From assembly GCA_038093975.1 (NCBI GenBank), contig JBBPTG010000040.1, forward strand, positions 1 through 64,000: a stretch of 64,000 nt of DNA, in the 5' to 3' direction. The translations under genes and the position numbers were made by a program. Below are positions 11,640 through 21,728 of the stretch, in pieces. This DNA comes from Chalciporus piperatus (taxonomy: Eukaryota > Basidiomycota > Agaricomycetes > Boletales > Boletaceae). Every line of letters starts with the position of its first letter. Position 1 is the first letter of the stretch. The notes beneath the pieces were generated by a model. The model was not told the DNA's origin and did no database searches. It worked only from the letters and a program-made list of their open reading frames with translations.

Positions 11640-12355
11640 ATCTGTGTTCAAAAACAACTCACCGACATCCCAAATGACCTGTCATTGCTCCGAGCGGCTC
11701 ACCCGACGAGTCACCAGTGACCTAATCAGCCCTCCAGTGGTCCAACCGGCCCATCCGTGCCCAAAAACAACTCACTGACATCCCAAACAACTCACATACG
11801 CCCCGAGCGATTCACCTGCCGCCCAAACAACTCGCCCATGTCCTGAGCGACTCACCCGCACCACAAACGAGTCATCAGCGACCCAACTGGCCCATTAGTG
11901 CCCCAATCGACTCACCTACACCCCGAGCAGCTCACCCATGTCCCGAGCGACTCACCCGCACCACAAACGAGTTCTCAGCGACCCAAACGGCCCTCCAGCG
12001 ACCCAAACGGCCCTCCCGTGGTCCAACCGGCCCACCCATGCCTCAATCGACTCACCTATGCCCCGAGCGGCTCACCTACATCCCGAGCGGCTCACCCATG
12101 TCCCGAGTGACTCACCCGCACCACAAACGAGTCATCAGCGACTCAACCGGCCCATTAGTGCCCCAATCGACTCACCTACGCCCCGAGCGGCTCAGCCATG
12201 TCCTGAGCGACTCACCCACACCCCAAACAAGTTTTCAGCAACCCAAACGGCCCTCCAGTGGTCCAACCGGCCCATCCATGCCCCAATCGACTCACCTACA
12301 CCCTGAGCAGCTCACCCATGGCCCGAGCGACTCACCCGCACCACAAACGAGTTAA
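11640..12355. repeat. 20-bp minisatellite array
   Basis: About 35 imperfect units of 20 bp, consensus close to CCCGAGCGACTCACCCATGT, with variants ending ACC(T/C)ACAC, CAGCGA or GTGG. Variants recur in blocks of roughly 7-9 units, giving a higher-order period of about 140-180 bp. The array carries no start, stop or splice pattern that would make it a gene. Open frames such as 11938-12306 come from the repeat. Confidence 0.92.
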
Positions 12356-12439
12356 AAAACGCGGCGGCTCCTCAGGCTGGCCACTCATCCAGTCCGAGGA
12401 CGACAATGGACAATGGACAACGACAGGAGTTAGATACTA

Positions 12440-12873
12440 CTCATAGATACTAGTACATGGAATAAATATATTTCATTCTACTACTCGTGAACATGCAAAG
12501 AGAATTTCGCAAGTACAGAAGACAGAGGCTGGTAAAACTTTTGCTTCTGTACAAGTTCGTACAGAATCGAGACTCTGTACAGTGCTGTGGCTATGCTGCA
12601 CAGAGGGGGACCTTTCTGTCATACTGTGACAGGTGTAACATGCTGTGCAGAGTGCCACAGCACTGTGCAGCTCACTGAGGATTTGCTGATGCATGTAGGA
12701 GAACATACGAATGTAAAAGGGATCCGGTCCAACGAATCCGGAGATGTTTCCGTGCGTTCCGGACATCGGAAACATCGGATTAAACACGGAATGCATCCGG
12801 AAGTATCCGGAAACGGATAGGGGCTATCCGGAAGCGGAAAGGAGTGGATAGGCATGGATTGGACTATATTTTG
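12440..12873 (-). repeat. Probable 3' LTR of Copia element 1
   Basis: It follows directly after the polypurine tract and starts TG on the element strand. Near 12720-12840 it is packed with CCGGAA/TTCCGG words. The outer end is not fixed. The last codon and the TAG stop of the polyprotein (12864-12866) lie inside it. Confidence 0.6.
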
Positions 12874-15800
12874 ACACTCCCACTCGAGTGCAATCGTAAT
12901 CCCATCCCACGAACGAACTTCCAGTGTTGCTCCCTGACAAGAGGCTTGGTAAGGATGTCAGCAACCATGTCCCCAGTAGGAACATATTGGATAACGGCTT
13001 CTCCGGTCGCAACCAAGTCGTCCCGGACGAAGTGGTACTTCCGTTTGATATGCTTGGTTCGAGCTCGGAACTGAGGATCACGGGAAAGGATGATGGCGGC
13101 CTGGTTATCGCAGTTGAGCGTTGTTGGGCCCTTTTGAGGATGTCCAATCTCCGCAAAGAAGGTCCGGAGCCAAGCAAGGTGCTGTCCAGCGAGACTGAGT
13201 CCGATGTACTCTGATTCCGTGGTAGACAGTGCGACCATGCTCTGCTGTTTGCTGGACCAGGAAATGGCACCGCGATTGCTGAGAAACAGGAATCCGGAAG
13301 TGGAACGGGAGTTGTCCGGGTCCTGCAACCATCCAGCGTCAGAGTATCCATGGAAGTCCTGATCCAAGGACACATCAGTTCCGTCGTACCGAAGTTCCAT
13401 GTCTGAAGTTGCTCGAATGTAACGGAGGACACGCTTTGCGGCTTCCCAATGGCACATCTTGGGTGCGGAACTGTAACGGGCGAGGTGTCCAACAGTGTAC
13501 GCGATATCCGGACGTGTTCCAAGCATGAGGTACATGAGGGACCCGATGACGGTAAGGTAAGAAACAAGCTTCCCTTCAATCCGGAGTTCTGGAATCGTGG
13601 TGTTGTCCTCAGGATCTGTCGCAGAGAGATGTATGCCATGGACCATAGGAGTCCAGACGGGAGCGGAGTTGGACATTCCAGTTCGCTCTAGAACGGTGCG
13701 AGCATACTGGGATTGACTCAAGGAGATGGTGCGGAGTTTCCGGTCGCGACGGATTTCGATTCCCAGGATGTACTTGGCTTCTCCAAGGTCGTGCATTTTG
13801 AATGCAGCGGAAAGGGCCTCCTTACAGGAGTTGATGAAACCCCTGGAGGTGGCTGCAAGGAGAAGGTCGTCGACATACACAACAAGGAAACAGACCTGTC
13901 CGTCTTTCCGAAGGACGTAAAGGCAGGTCTCTGCGTCGAGTCTGGTGAATCCGAGTTCTCCAAGCTTTTTGTCCAGGGTTTTGTTCCAAGTACGTCCGGC
14001 TTGTTTAAGGCCATATAGGGAGCGTCTGAGTCTCCAACAGCATCCGGAAGGAATGGGAACACCGTCCGGAGGTAGGAGGTACAATTCCTCCTCGAGCTCT
14101 CCGTTGAGATATGCGGTGGAAACGTCCATTTGATCCAGTTCCAAGTTATGCTTCGCGGCAAGAGCAATGATGGTCCGGACGGAATCGAGGTTTGCTACGG
14201 GAGCGAATACTTCCTGATAGTCAACTCCTTCGCGCTGGGTAAAGCCTCGAGCAACAATCTGGACCTTGTATCGTTCGATCATGCCGTTCTGATCGCGTTT
14301 GATGCGGAACACGGGCTTGGAAGTGATCGGATTGACTCCGGATGGAATGGGGACGGTTTCGTAGACATGGTTGGTGTTTAAGCTGAGGAGTTCCTCCTCA
14401 ACAGCGGATCTCCACTGGTCTGCGTTAGGACCTGCATACGCTTCCTTGATAGTGTTAGGAAGGTGTTCTCCCTGGGTTGCATCAGCGGCTCCTGCAAAGA
14501 TATGCTCCTGGAGCCTTTCCTGAGAGGCGTAGAATGCTCCTGGAATGTCCAAATCTGGATCCGGAGCTTCCGCGTTTTCGGAAAGTACTTCCGCAGGGGG
14601 TTCCAGTTGTTCCTGTTGGACATCCTGGCGTTCAGCTCGACGTGCAGCTTCCTCATCAAGGGTGCGCTGGTAGTCTCGATTCCGGTTTGCTGTTTGACGG
14701 TTCCGGTTGCTCCTTCAAACTCCTACTACAACTTGTGCAGGAGGTCGTTCCGGAGATGGACTTTGAACTGGAGCAGCAGGGGCAGGAACAGGAATAGGAA
14801 CGGGAATGGGAGCAGGACGAGGGGCAGGAGCAGGAGCAGGAGGTTCCGGACCTATGTGGAGTTGACCCAAGCGGTCGACGAGATCCTCAACGGAATGATC
14901 TGGAGGTATGAGATCGTCTCCCACTGGTCCTGGAAGGGCTGGAGGTACAGGAATGTTGTCCTCCTCGGATTCCTCAGGTTCCGGCTGATGGAGACGCTGA
15001 GGAACAAGTCCCTCCCACTGACCCTCAGCAGGGAGATTTCTCCAAGGTGCGGAGTCCGCTTCAGAGATGGTTCCGGACTCATTGAAGGTGACATGTCGAC
15101 TGGAGATGATGGTACGGCATTCAATATCGAGGAGCTTGTATGCCTGTTGCCCATAGGTATATCCAAGCATGATACATTTCCGTCCATGGCTCTGGAACTT
15201 TCCTCCATGCAAATCCTTCGGAATGTGAGCATAGGCAGAACATCCAAAAGGACGGAAGAGGGTCGGATCAACTTTCCGTTTGAAAAGGGTCTGGTAGGGA
15301 TTCACTCCTTGGAGCGCGGACGTTGGACTCCTGGATGTAACATAGGCTGCAGTGGCCATAGTGTCAGCCCAGAAGGATTTAGGAAGTTTGGACTCCTCAA
15401 GCATGGTATTGGCGAGCGAGGATAGAGTTTGGTTCATCCGTTCCGCGAGTCCATTTTGCTCTGGAGTATAAGGAGCAGACATCTCCTGAAGGGTTCCATC
15501 TTTCTGGAGTTGGTTCCGGAAGTCCTGTCCGGTGTACTCACCACCCCCATCGCTCCTAAGGAACTGGACATGCGCCTCAGACAACTCCTCCTGTTCGACC
15601 TCAGCCTTGAAGAAGGCCTTGACGTCTACCTTCCACTGGTTGTATGTGGCTAGGACATCGCTCTTTTTCTTCAGGAAGTAGATCCAAGGGAAACGGGAGA
15701 AGTCGTCGACGATTAGGAGCCAGAACCGGAATCCTTCCCTGGACTGTGGAGTTATAGGACCTCCAACATCCGTGTGGACCACTTGGAGTGCATGCGTAGC

Positions 15801-16119
15801 TCGGGGTCTTTCCAGTAGCTCGAACGGAAGCTTCTTCATTTTTCCAAGGACGCAGGACTCACAGAATTCCGGAGTTCCAGAAAGCGTGTCAATCCCTTGG
15901 AGTTGACCATGCCTGATCATATGCTGAATCCGTGGGATGGAGATGTGTCCCATGCGTCGATGGAGAAGGTTGATATCCACAGTGGCATGTGCAGCCTCCG
16001 GAGTGAGCATCGAAGTGGCTTCCGCGTGGTACAAACCCTCCTTGTGTGTTCCAACGATGATGGGAACAGGCCCCTTCCGGATGTGGCAGATGGAGGAGTT
16101 CGCAGGAAAGAGGGTGGAT
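12864..16119 (-). pseudogene. Copia element 1 polyprotein (integrase-RT-RNase H), truncated and interrupted
   Basis: From the right: a partial gag-pre-integrase zinc region (LLHRRMGHI, CESCVLGKMKK), the integrase with D in VVHTDVGGP, D in FLRSDGGGEY and E in YTPEQNGLAERMN, then a Pro-rich linker. The frame is closed by a single in-frame TGA at 14715-14717 and continues in the same frame into reverse transcriptase (YKVQIVARGFTQREG, DQMDVSTAYLNG, VVYVDDLLLAAT) and RNase H (GYSDAGWLQD, STTESEY, CDNQAA), ending at 12864. Missing the 5' part and carrying the stop, it should be inactive by itself. Confidence 0.88.
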
Positions 16120-16122
16120 AGT

Positions 16123-16485
16123 CATCAGGAAAAATGACCTATGCCATATGTCACCATATGACAATATTTGTTGCTATATGATACTATTTGATGTTATTTG
16201 TGCACTATGGGCCATATGGCAAAAAGGGAAAAGTACCCAACTATAGTGCATCATATGGCATACAAATAGCACCAAAGTGCACCATATAGCATGGCCTTGA
16301 GGCATGTAAAAGGCTTCTCTCAATATAAGCTATATGTGCACAATGTGCACCAAATGGAAAAGTCAAAAAACAGTCTGGGACTTTTCCATATGGTGCCATT
16401 TTTCACTCTTTGTGCAAGAATTGAAATAAAGTATATTTATGTATACTACTACATGATTACTACTACTGTGCTAAGTATATACTAC
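16123..16485. other. AT-rich segment of unknown origin with repeated CATATG words
   Basis: No gene. The stretch is rich in CCATATGG/CATATG (about 16144, 16153, 16215, 16254 and 16388) and contains an imperfect inverted pair (GGGAAAAGT near 16228 against ACTTTTCCATATGG near 16380). Composition differs from both neighbours. It could be a solo LTR or a non-autonomous element; terminal repeats and target duplication were not found. Confidence 0.4.
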
Positions 16486-17211
16486 ACACGAGCCACTCGG
16501 GCTCGAGAAATGGTGCAGTCGGGGTTGGAAAGGTGTTGGCGTGGTCGCATGAAGAGGTGGGAGGTGGTGGTGGGCAGACAGCCCCGAGCGGCTGCTAACG
16601 AGGTGAGTGGATGGGATGGTGGGTGAATTGGCAGTGGGTACTCACATTGTGATGCCGGCAGGGGCTGTTGAGCCCCCACCGGCTTTGTTTTTCGACTGGA
16701 GACTGAGGTGGTGGTGGTGCCAGTGGAAGATGATGGGGGGGCACACAGCCCAAGCGGCTGTAGACGAGGTGAGTAGATGAGTGGTGGGTGAGATTGTACT
16801 CACTTTGTGATGCCGGCGGGGCTGTCGAGCCCACGCCGGCTGTGTTTTACTGTCGAGGGGTGGAGGTGGAAGGTGGCTGGTGGCTGCCACTGGCATGCAC
16901 GAGAGAGGGTGAGGCAAGGTGAGTGGATGTGGTGGTGGTGGTGAGTAAAAACTCACATAGCAATGCCGGCAGGGCTGTTGAGCCCTTGCCGGCCGTGTTT
17001 CTGGTCGGTCATGGTGGATGTGGGGGGTGCTGGTGGCAAGCGCCTGTTTACGAGGTGAGTAGTGGTGGTGGTGGTGAGCGAGAACTCACCTGGTGATGCC
17101 GGCGAGGCTGTTGAGCCTATGCCGGCCATGTTGTTCGAGGGTGAGTTGAGGTGAGGTAGTGGTGGGGCAGACAGCCCGACCGGCTGTGTTCGAGGTGAGT
17201 GGATGTGGTGG
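16486..17211 (-). repeat. Tandem array of about 150-bp modules, each with a hairpin and exon-like signals
   Basis: The core GCCGGC...GCTGTTGAGCC...CCGGC recurs at 16651, 16809, 16964 and 17095 (spacing 158, 155 and 131 bp). Read on the minus strand each module shows, in order: a CTCACCTCGT-like branch region ending in AG, an exon-like block of roughly 86-112 nt, a hairpin, and a GTGAGT donor-like site. Some intervals, for example 17048-17093, would make 46-bp introns. Block lengths (about 94, 87, 86 and 112) are not all multiples of three, so a continuous coding frame is not supported. It could be a decayed repetitive gene, a non-coding transcript or a satellite. The young Copia element abuts its right end. 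Confidence 0.65.
16651..17125 (-). other. Four copies of a covarying hairpin
   Basis: On the minus strand each copy folds into a 12-13 bp stem around a CAAC or CGAC loop, flanked by GCCGG and CCGGC. Between copies the pairing is kept by paired changes: outer pair A-T in the copy at 16964 is G-C in that at 16809; inner pair G-C in three copies is A-T in the copy at 17095. One-base bulges and two G-T wobbles occur. This suggests selection on the structure, or gene conversion of a palindrome. Confidence 0.6.
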
Positions 17212-17468
17212 TTACAGCGAGCGCGAGGTGAGACGAGCGACGGGCTGGGAGATTCAACGAAAGACCGAAATATATTAGTAGTGAATATACTGTATCTAAC
17301 TAAACACGCACCTGGGAGATTCAACGAAAGACCGAAGAACCTCCCAAGTGACGCGCTGCGTGCGTGTGCGTAGTCGGAGTAGCTGAGTGTCTGAGTGAGT
17401 AGTAAGTAAGAAATTGTAACTACGCGACGGAGCGCGAGTCGTATACTATAGATTGAGTACGTTCGTTA
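17212..17468 (-). repeat. 3' LTR of Copia element 2
   Basis: Identical to 21733-21989. It contains an internal direct duplication of about 25 bp beginning CTGGGAGATTCAACG (17245 and 17312). Confidence 0.95.
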
Positions 17469-17486
17469 CTCCCACTCGACGAGTGC

Positions 17487-20400
17487 TCAGTGTTCTCCCA
17501 CCCCAAGGGCATTCCGGAACTTCTCGAAGGTCTCGCGAGGAAGTTGTTTGGTGAAGATGTCGGCGAGCATGTCTTTGGTAGACACGTAGCGTAAATCTAC
17601 TTCCTTGTTTGCGACGCGTTCACGAATAAAATGGTGCCGAATGTCAATGTGCTTCGCGCGTGAGTGATTAACGGGGTTGTGTGCAAGCGCGATGCAGCCT
17701 TGATTGTCGGCGTGAATCGTCGTCGCTGAGACCTGCTTGAAGCCCATGTCTTCAAGTAGGATTCGGAGCCAGATGGCTTCCTTCGTCGCGTTCGACGCGG
17801 CCATGTATTCCGATTCGACGGTCGAGAGGGCAACAGTAGGTTGCTTTTTCGATGACCAAGCAACTTTGCTTCCCGCGACGTCGAATACGAAGCCGCCGAT
17901 CGATCTTCGCGTGTCTGTATCCTGCGCCCAGTCCGAGTCTGTCCAGCCTATCAAGTCGATGCCGTCTGTTCCTTTGCGTCCGAGGATCAACGCGAGGTGG
18001 GCCGTCCCATTCAGGTACCTCAAGACGCGTTTGAGCGCCTCGAGATGGGCCTTTCCGGGATTTGCACCGAATTGTGAAAGGACACCGACGGCGTGCTGGA
18101 TGTCGGGGCGCGTTTGGGTAGCGTAAATGACTGACCCAATTACTTGGATGTACGCGAGTCCGTTCGCGTACTCGAGGTAAGCCCGTTTTTCATTGTCCGT
18201 TTGTGGGCTTTGCGCGACCGTTAAACGGTCCTTGACGGTGAGTGGTGTCGACACGGGGTGTGAGTTGTGCATTCCGAAGCGTTCGAGGAATTCGCGTATG
18301 TACGCGGTTTGGTTGAGTGTGATCGTTCGAGCTGCGCGGTCTCGTTTGACCTGTATACCGAGGATGTAATGAAGGTTCCCGAGGTCAGTGATCTCAACGT
18401 GTTTTGCGAGATCGGTCTTGTACTTCTCGACGCGCGCTAGCTCTTTTCCTGCGACCGCCATGTCGTCGACGTACGCGAGAACGAGCAGGACGACAACACC
18501 TTTTTCGCGTAAGATGTAGAGGCAGTCGTCTGCTTGACTCTTCTCGAACCCTAGTCCTCGCATAATCTCGTCGAGTCGCTTTTTCCACTGCCGTCCCGCC
18601 TGCTTCAAGCCATACAAGGCCTTCAGCAGCTTCCAATACCAGCCCTCTCGTCCCTTTTCCTTGATTCCGTCCGGCACCTCCATATAAATCTCTTCTTCGA
18701 GGATCCCTTGCAGGTAGGCTCCCACTACGTCGACCTGATGTAGTTCCCAATTCTCGTGGGCGACGATTGAGCAGAGAGTACGGAGTGTCGTGAATTTGGC
18801 GACAGAGGCGAAGGTTAGGTCATAGTCCTGTCCTGGCACCTGATCGAAGCCCTTCGCAACGATCCTGGCCTTCAACTTGATGACGTTTCCGTTGCCGTCG
18901 CGTTTTTCTTTTAGGACGACCTTGCTGCGGACTGGTTTTCGTCCATTCGGGACGTTCTTAACCCATTCGAACGTCCCCGTTCGTTTAAGCTGGTCGTACT
19001 CGGTCTGGATCGCCTTCTCCCACTGCTTCGAGTTAGGTGACTGGAGAGCCTCGCGGACCGTTTGAGGTTCGCCCGCGTAGGTAACGAAGGCTGTGTGGAC
19101 TTTTCCGACGGCCGTTTCCACGTCTGTGGTAGTCGCGCGAGCCCCGTAGCGTTCGGGTTCTCGCCTTACCCGAGTAGATGGTTCCCTGGGTGGTAAATCC
19201 GCCCATTTCGAGGTTCTGGGTGCCTTTGGCTCAGGTTGTTGCGGTTCGGGTGGCGCTGGTATGGGGGTTTTGTGGTCGTCTGCGGGTTGTTTCGGGATTG
19301 AGTTCTCAGGCACGAATCGCCCTTCCTTTTCGAAGTCAGAGTCAGAGGAAATCGATGACATGGGTGTCAACGGTCGTGGTGGGTCAGGTGAGTCCTGTTC
19401 CTGATTTTTCTGTTCGGTCGACTGTTCAGTCAACTCCTCCGAGTCCGTCTGTCGTAAGGGCTCGTTGTTCTCGATTATCGCAAGATCATCTGCGGACGAG
19501 TCTTCGACAAAACGTACGTCTCGCACTGTAATCAACCTGCCCGTTTCGACCTCCTCTAGTCGGTAACCCTTCGTTTCATCCACCCACCAACCTAACATTC
19601 GGCACTTCACTGATGTGACTTCCAGTTTTCCTCCTCGGACCTTCTTCGGTATATTTGCGTAGGCAGTCGAGCCAAAGATACGGAGATGGGAAATATCGGG
19701 TTTGCGGCCGCTCCAAGCATGGATGGGGACGATGTCTCGTAACGCTGACGTGGGCGAGAGATTGCGAATGTGTACCGCATACATAAACGCTTCTCCCCAA
19801 TATCGCAGGTCCATCTTGGCAGAGTGAAGCATGCATCGTACCATCTCGAAATAGGTCTTGATGCTGCGTTCCGCGATTCCGTTCTGTTCGGGGGTATAGG
19901 GCACGGTAGTCTCGTGTAATATTCCATTACGACGACAGAATGACTCGATAGTCTTGTTGACGAACTCCGTCCCATTATCCGACCGTATCTTCTTCAATTT
20001 CGAGCCCGACTGCCTCTCCAACATCGCGACTACATCCTTCAAGGTCTCTGCAACCTCCTCCTTCTTCGTAAGGAGCCGTCCTACTCCATAACGGCAACTG
20101 GCTTCGATCAACACCATGGCGTAAGTTCGCCCTGTCCAAGTCTCGACTGACATAGGACCTGTGAGATCAACTACGACCAGCTCCATCTTCGAGTAGGTGG
20201 TGTTGCTGACCTTAGGAATCGGTAGGCGATGGGATTTGCCAAGGACGCAACCCTCGCACACTTGGTCATATTCCTTCAGCGACGAGATGCTCAGTCCATC
20301 GACGAGCTTCTTCTGCGACAAGGTGCGAATGGCGTCGAGATGGAGGTGGCCAAGGCGTCGGTGCCAAAGCCTCATGCTCTCGCCAGTGGTAGCGGCGAAG

Positions 20401-21728
20401 GCAGCCTCGTTATCGATCAGTTCGACATAATAGAGAGTCGCGTCGGGTGAGGGGAAGGTCGCATGGAATAGCTCTTCGCCTCGTAAGGTGACCGTGATTC
20501 CGTTCTCGTGGCTGTGGTGCTTCGCTCCGGCTCGTTGTAAGGTCCCCAAGCTGACCAGATTGGCCGCGAGCTTTGGTACATGCAGCACACCATGCAGAAC
20601 TACCGTTCTGACACCGTCGGGTAGTCGGCAGCGCAGTGCAACCGACCCCGTCCCAGCGACAGGTACGTCTCGTGCATCCCCAACGGAGATGGTCTCGCTG
20701 TCCGTTTTCGTCTCGTACGAGCGGAAAAATCCTCGATCGCAGAACATGTGCGCGGACGCGCCACAGTCGAGGAGAACATTGGCAGTACAGGTGGAACTAG
20801 TCGACACCATGTAAACCTGCCCGAGTTCGCGAGTTCCTAAATCCCGAAGGTTCCCGATGGCGAGGTTTGTACTCCCGCCATTTCCTTGCTTGGTTTTCTC
20901 GTCCTCCTCACGGCGCGGGCATTTGTTCGCCCAGTGGCCAGTGCCTTTGCAGTAGCGGCATGTGTCGTCAGGTTTGGGGCCTCTGCTGGAGTCGCCAGCC
21001 TTCCCTTTCCCTTTCTTCGACTTCTTCTTATCGGCGTAGAGTGCCGTTTCGCCGCCCGACTTCTCCCGCGAACGTCGGTTGGCTTCCGCCTGCAGTTTCG
21101 TGCTAACGGTCTCGGAGGTGAGAGGGTCTAGTGCGAATAGTTGAATCTTGATTAGGTCCCAGGATGGGGTCTTGGGGAGTGAGAGGACAAGGGCGCGAGC
21201 GACGTGAATGTCGGGAAGTTCTTCGCCGGCTGCGATGATGCGGTTTCGGATGTCGAGCATCTTGGCGATGTGGTCAGCCATGGGCGTGTTGTCAGCGTAT
21301 TTGCGGGTGTACAACTCCTCGAAGAAGTAGTGTACATTGATTTTCTGCTGATTGTCGACATGAATTTTCTTCCAGGCATCCCACATCTCTTTCGCAGTTT
21401 TGCAGTCGTTAACGTGCGGCCATTGCGACGGCTCGGCTGCTCCTTTCATAAGTCCCTGCGACGCCTCGTCTCGTAAATGCCAGTCCATATAATCCTTCTT
21501 CTCGGCTTTCCATTCCGCCAATGTTGTCATGAGTGGCATAGTGTCGGCGGGCTTCGGTGGGCATGATTCTCGTCCGTCCGTGATAAGCCATAGGTACTTC
21601 GACTGTAGAGTAGACTTCATGTTCGTGGACCAGTCGGAATAGTTGATACCATTGAGTTTGGGAAAACGGAACGAGTCGGTGGAAGCGGAAGTGGACATGG
21701 TATTAAATTCGTTACGGTCAGGGCTCAT
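17487..21728 (-). CDS. Copia element 2 Gag-Pol polyprotein
   Basis: One uninterrupted frame of about 1410 residues from ATG 21728 (MSPDRNEFN; a second ATG, MSTSAS, lies at 21698). Order: Gag (DUF4219/UBN2-like, WKKIHVDNQQKINVHYFF), zinc knuckle CRYCKGTGHWANKC, protease (LLDCGASAHMF, Cys in place of the usual Ser), gag-pre-integrase HHCC (WHRRLGHL...CEGCVLGK), integrase with D (VVVDLTGP), D (IRSDNGTEF) and E (YTPEQNGIAERS), reverse transcriptase (VDVVGAYLQG, LAYVDDMAVAG), RNase H (GWTDSDWAQD, STVESEY, HADNQG). All catalytic residues I can check are present. The stop lies at 17487-17489, just upstream of the purine tract. It could support transposition, although activity is not shown. Confidence 0.93.
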   Translation of the reverse strand: MSPDRNEFNTMSTSASTDSFRFPKLNGINYSDWSTNMKSTLQSKYLWLITDGRESCPPKPADTMPLMTTLAEWKAEKKDYMDWHLRDEASQGLMKGAAEPSQWPHVNDCKTAKEMWDAWKKIHVDNQQKINVHYFFEELYTRKYADNTPMADHIAKMLDIRNRIIAAGEELPDIHVARALVLSLPKTPSWDLIKIQLFALDPLTSETVSTKLQAEANRRSREKSGGETALYADKKKSKKGKGKAGDSSRGPKPDDTCRYCKGTGHWANKCPRREEDEKTKQGNGGSTNLAIGNLRDLGTRELGQVYMVSTSSTCTANVLLDCGASAHMFCDRGFFRSYETKTDSETISVGDARDVPVAGTGSVALRCRLPDGVRTVVLHGVLHVPKLAANLVSLGTLQRAGAKHHSHENGITVTLRGEELFHATFPSPDATLYYVELIDNEAAFAATTGESMRLWHRRLGHLHLDAIRTLSQKKLVDGLSISSLKEYDQVCEGCVLGKSHRLPIPKVSNTTYSKMELVVVDLTGPMSVETWTGRTYAMVLIEASCRYGVGRLLTKKEEVAETLKDVVAMLERQSGSKLKKIRSDNGTEFVNKTIESFCRRNGILHETTVPYTPEQNGIAERSIKTYFEMVRCMLHSAKMDLRYWGEAFMYAVHIRNLSPTSALRDIVPIHAWSGRKPDISHLRIFGSTAYANIPKKVRGGKLEVTSVKCRMLGWWVDETKGYRLEEVETGRLITVRDVRFVEDSSADDLAIIENNEPLRQTDSEELTEQSTEQKNQEQDSPDPPRPLTPMSSISSDSDFEKEGRFVPENSIPKQPADDHKTPIPAPPEPQQPEPKAPRTSKWADLPPREPSTRVRREPERYGARATTTDVETAVGKVHTAFVTYAGEPQTVREALQSPNSKQWEKAIQTEYDQLKRTGTFEWVKNVPNGRKPVRSKVVLKEKRDGNGNVIKLKARIVAKGFDQVPGQDYDLTFASVAKFTTLRTLCSIVAHENWELHQVDVVGAYLQGILEEEIYMEVPDGIKEKGREGWYWKLLKALYGLKQAGRQWKKRLDEIMRGLGFEKSQADDCLYILREKGVVVLLVLAYVDDMAVAGKELARVEKYKTDLAKHVEITDLGNLHYILGIQVKRDRAARTITLNQTAYIREFLERFGMHNSHPVSTPLTVKDRLTVAQSPQTDNEKRAYLEYANGLAYIQVIGSVIYATQTRPDIQHAVGVLSQFGANPGKAHLEALKRVLRYLNGTAHLALILGRKGTDGIDLIGWTDSDWAQDTDTRRSIGGFVFDVAGSKVAWSSKKQPTVALSTVESEYMAASNATKEAIWLRILLEDMGFKQVSATTIHADNQGCIALAHNPVNHSRAKHIDIRHHFIRERVANKEVDLRYVSTKDMLADIFTKQLPRETFEKFRNALGVGEH

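Larger units (their letters stand above)
12440..16122 (-). mobile_element. Copia LTR retrotransposon 1, 5'-truncated
   Basis: The element runs right to left. It keeps the end of the gag-pre-integrase region, integrase, reverse transcriptase, RNase H, a purine tract (CTCGAGTGGGAG, about 12874-12885) and a 3' LTR starting TGTCAAAATATAG at 12873. Gag, protease and the 5' LTR are missing: at about 16120 the protein homology stops and AT-rich unrelated sequence begins. The far end of the LTR (about 12440-12480) is a guess because there is no second copy to compare. The words TCCGGA/TTCCGG are very frequent throughout this element and not in its neighbours. Confidence 0.85.

Noticed and set aside
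11898..12446. Several overlapping Pro/Ser-rich frames
   Set aside because: They lie within the 20-bp minisatellite in all frames and show no codon pattern.
12473..12855. Small frames on both strands
   Set aside because: They lie within the presumed Copia 1 LTR and lack any domain.
16482..16956. Pro/His-rich minus-strand frames
   Set aside because: They cross the splice-like sites of the repeat modules and change frame from copy to copy. Better explained as repeat structure.
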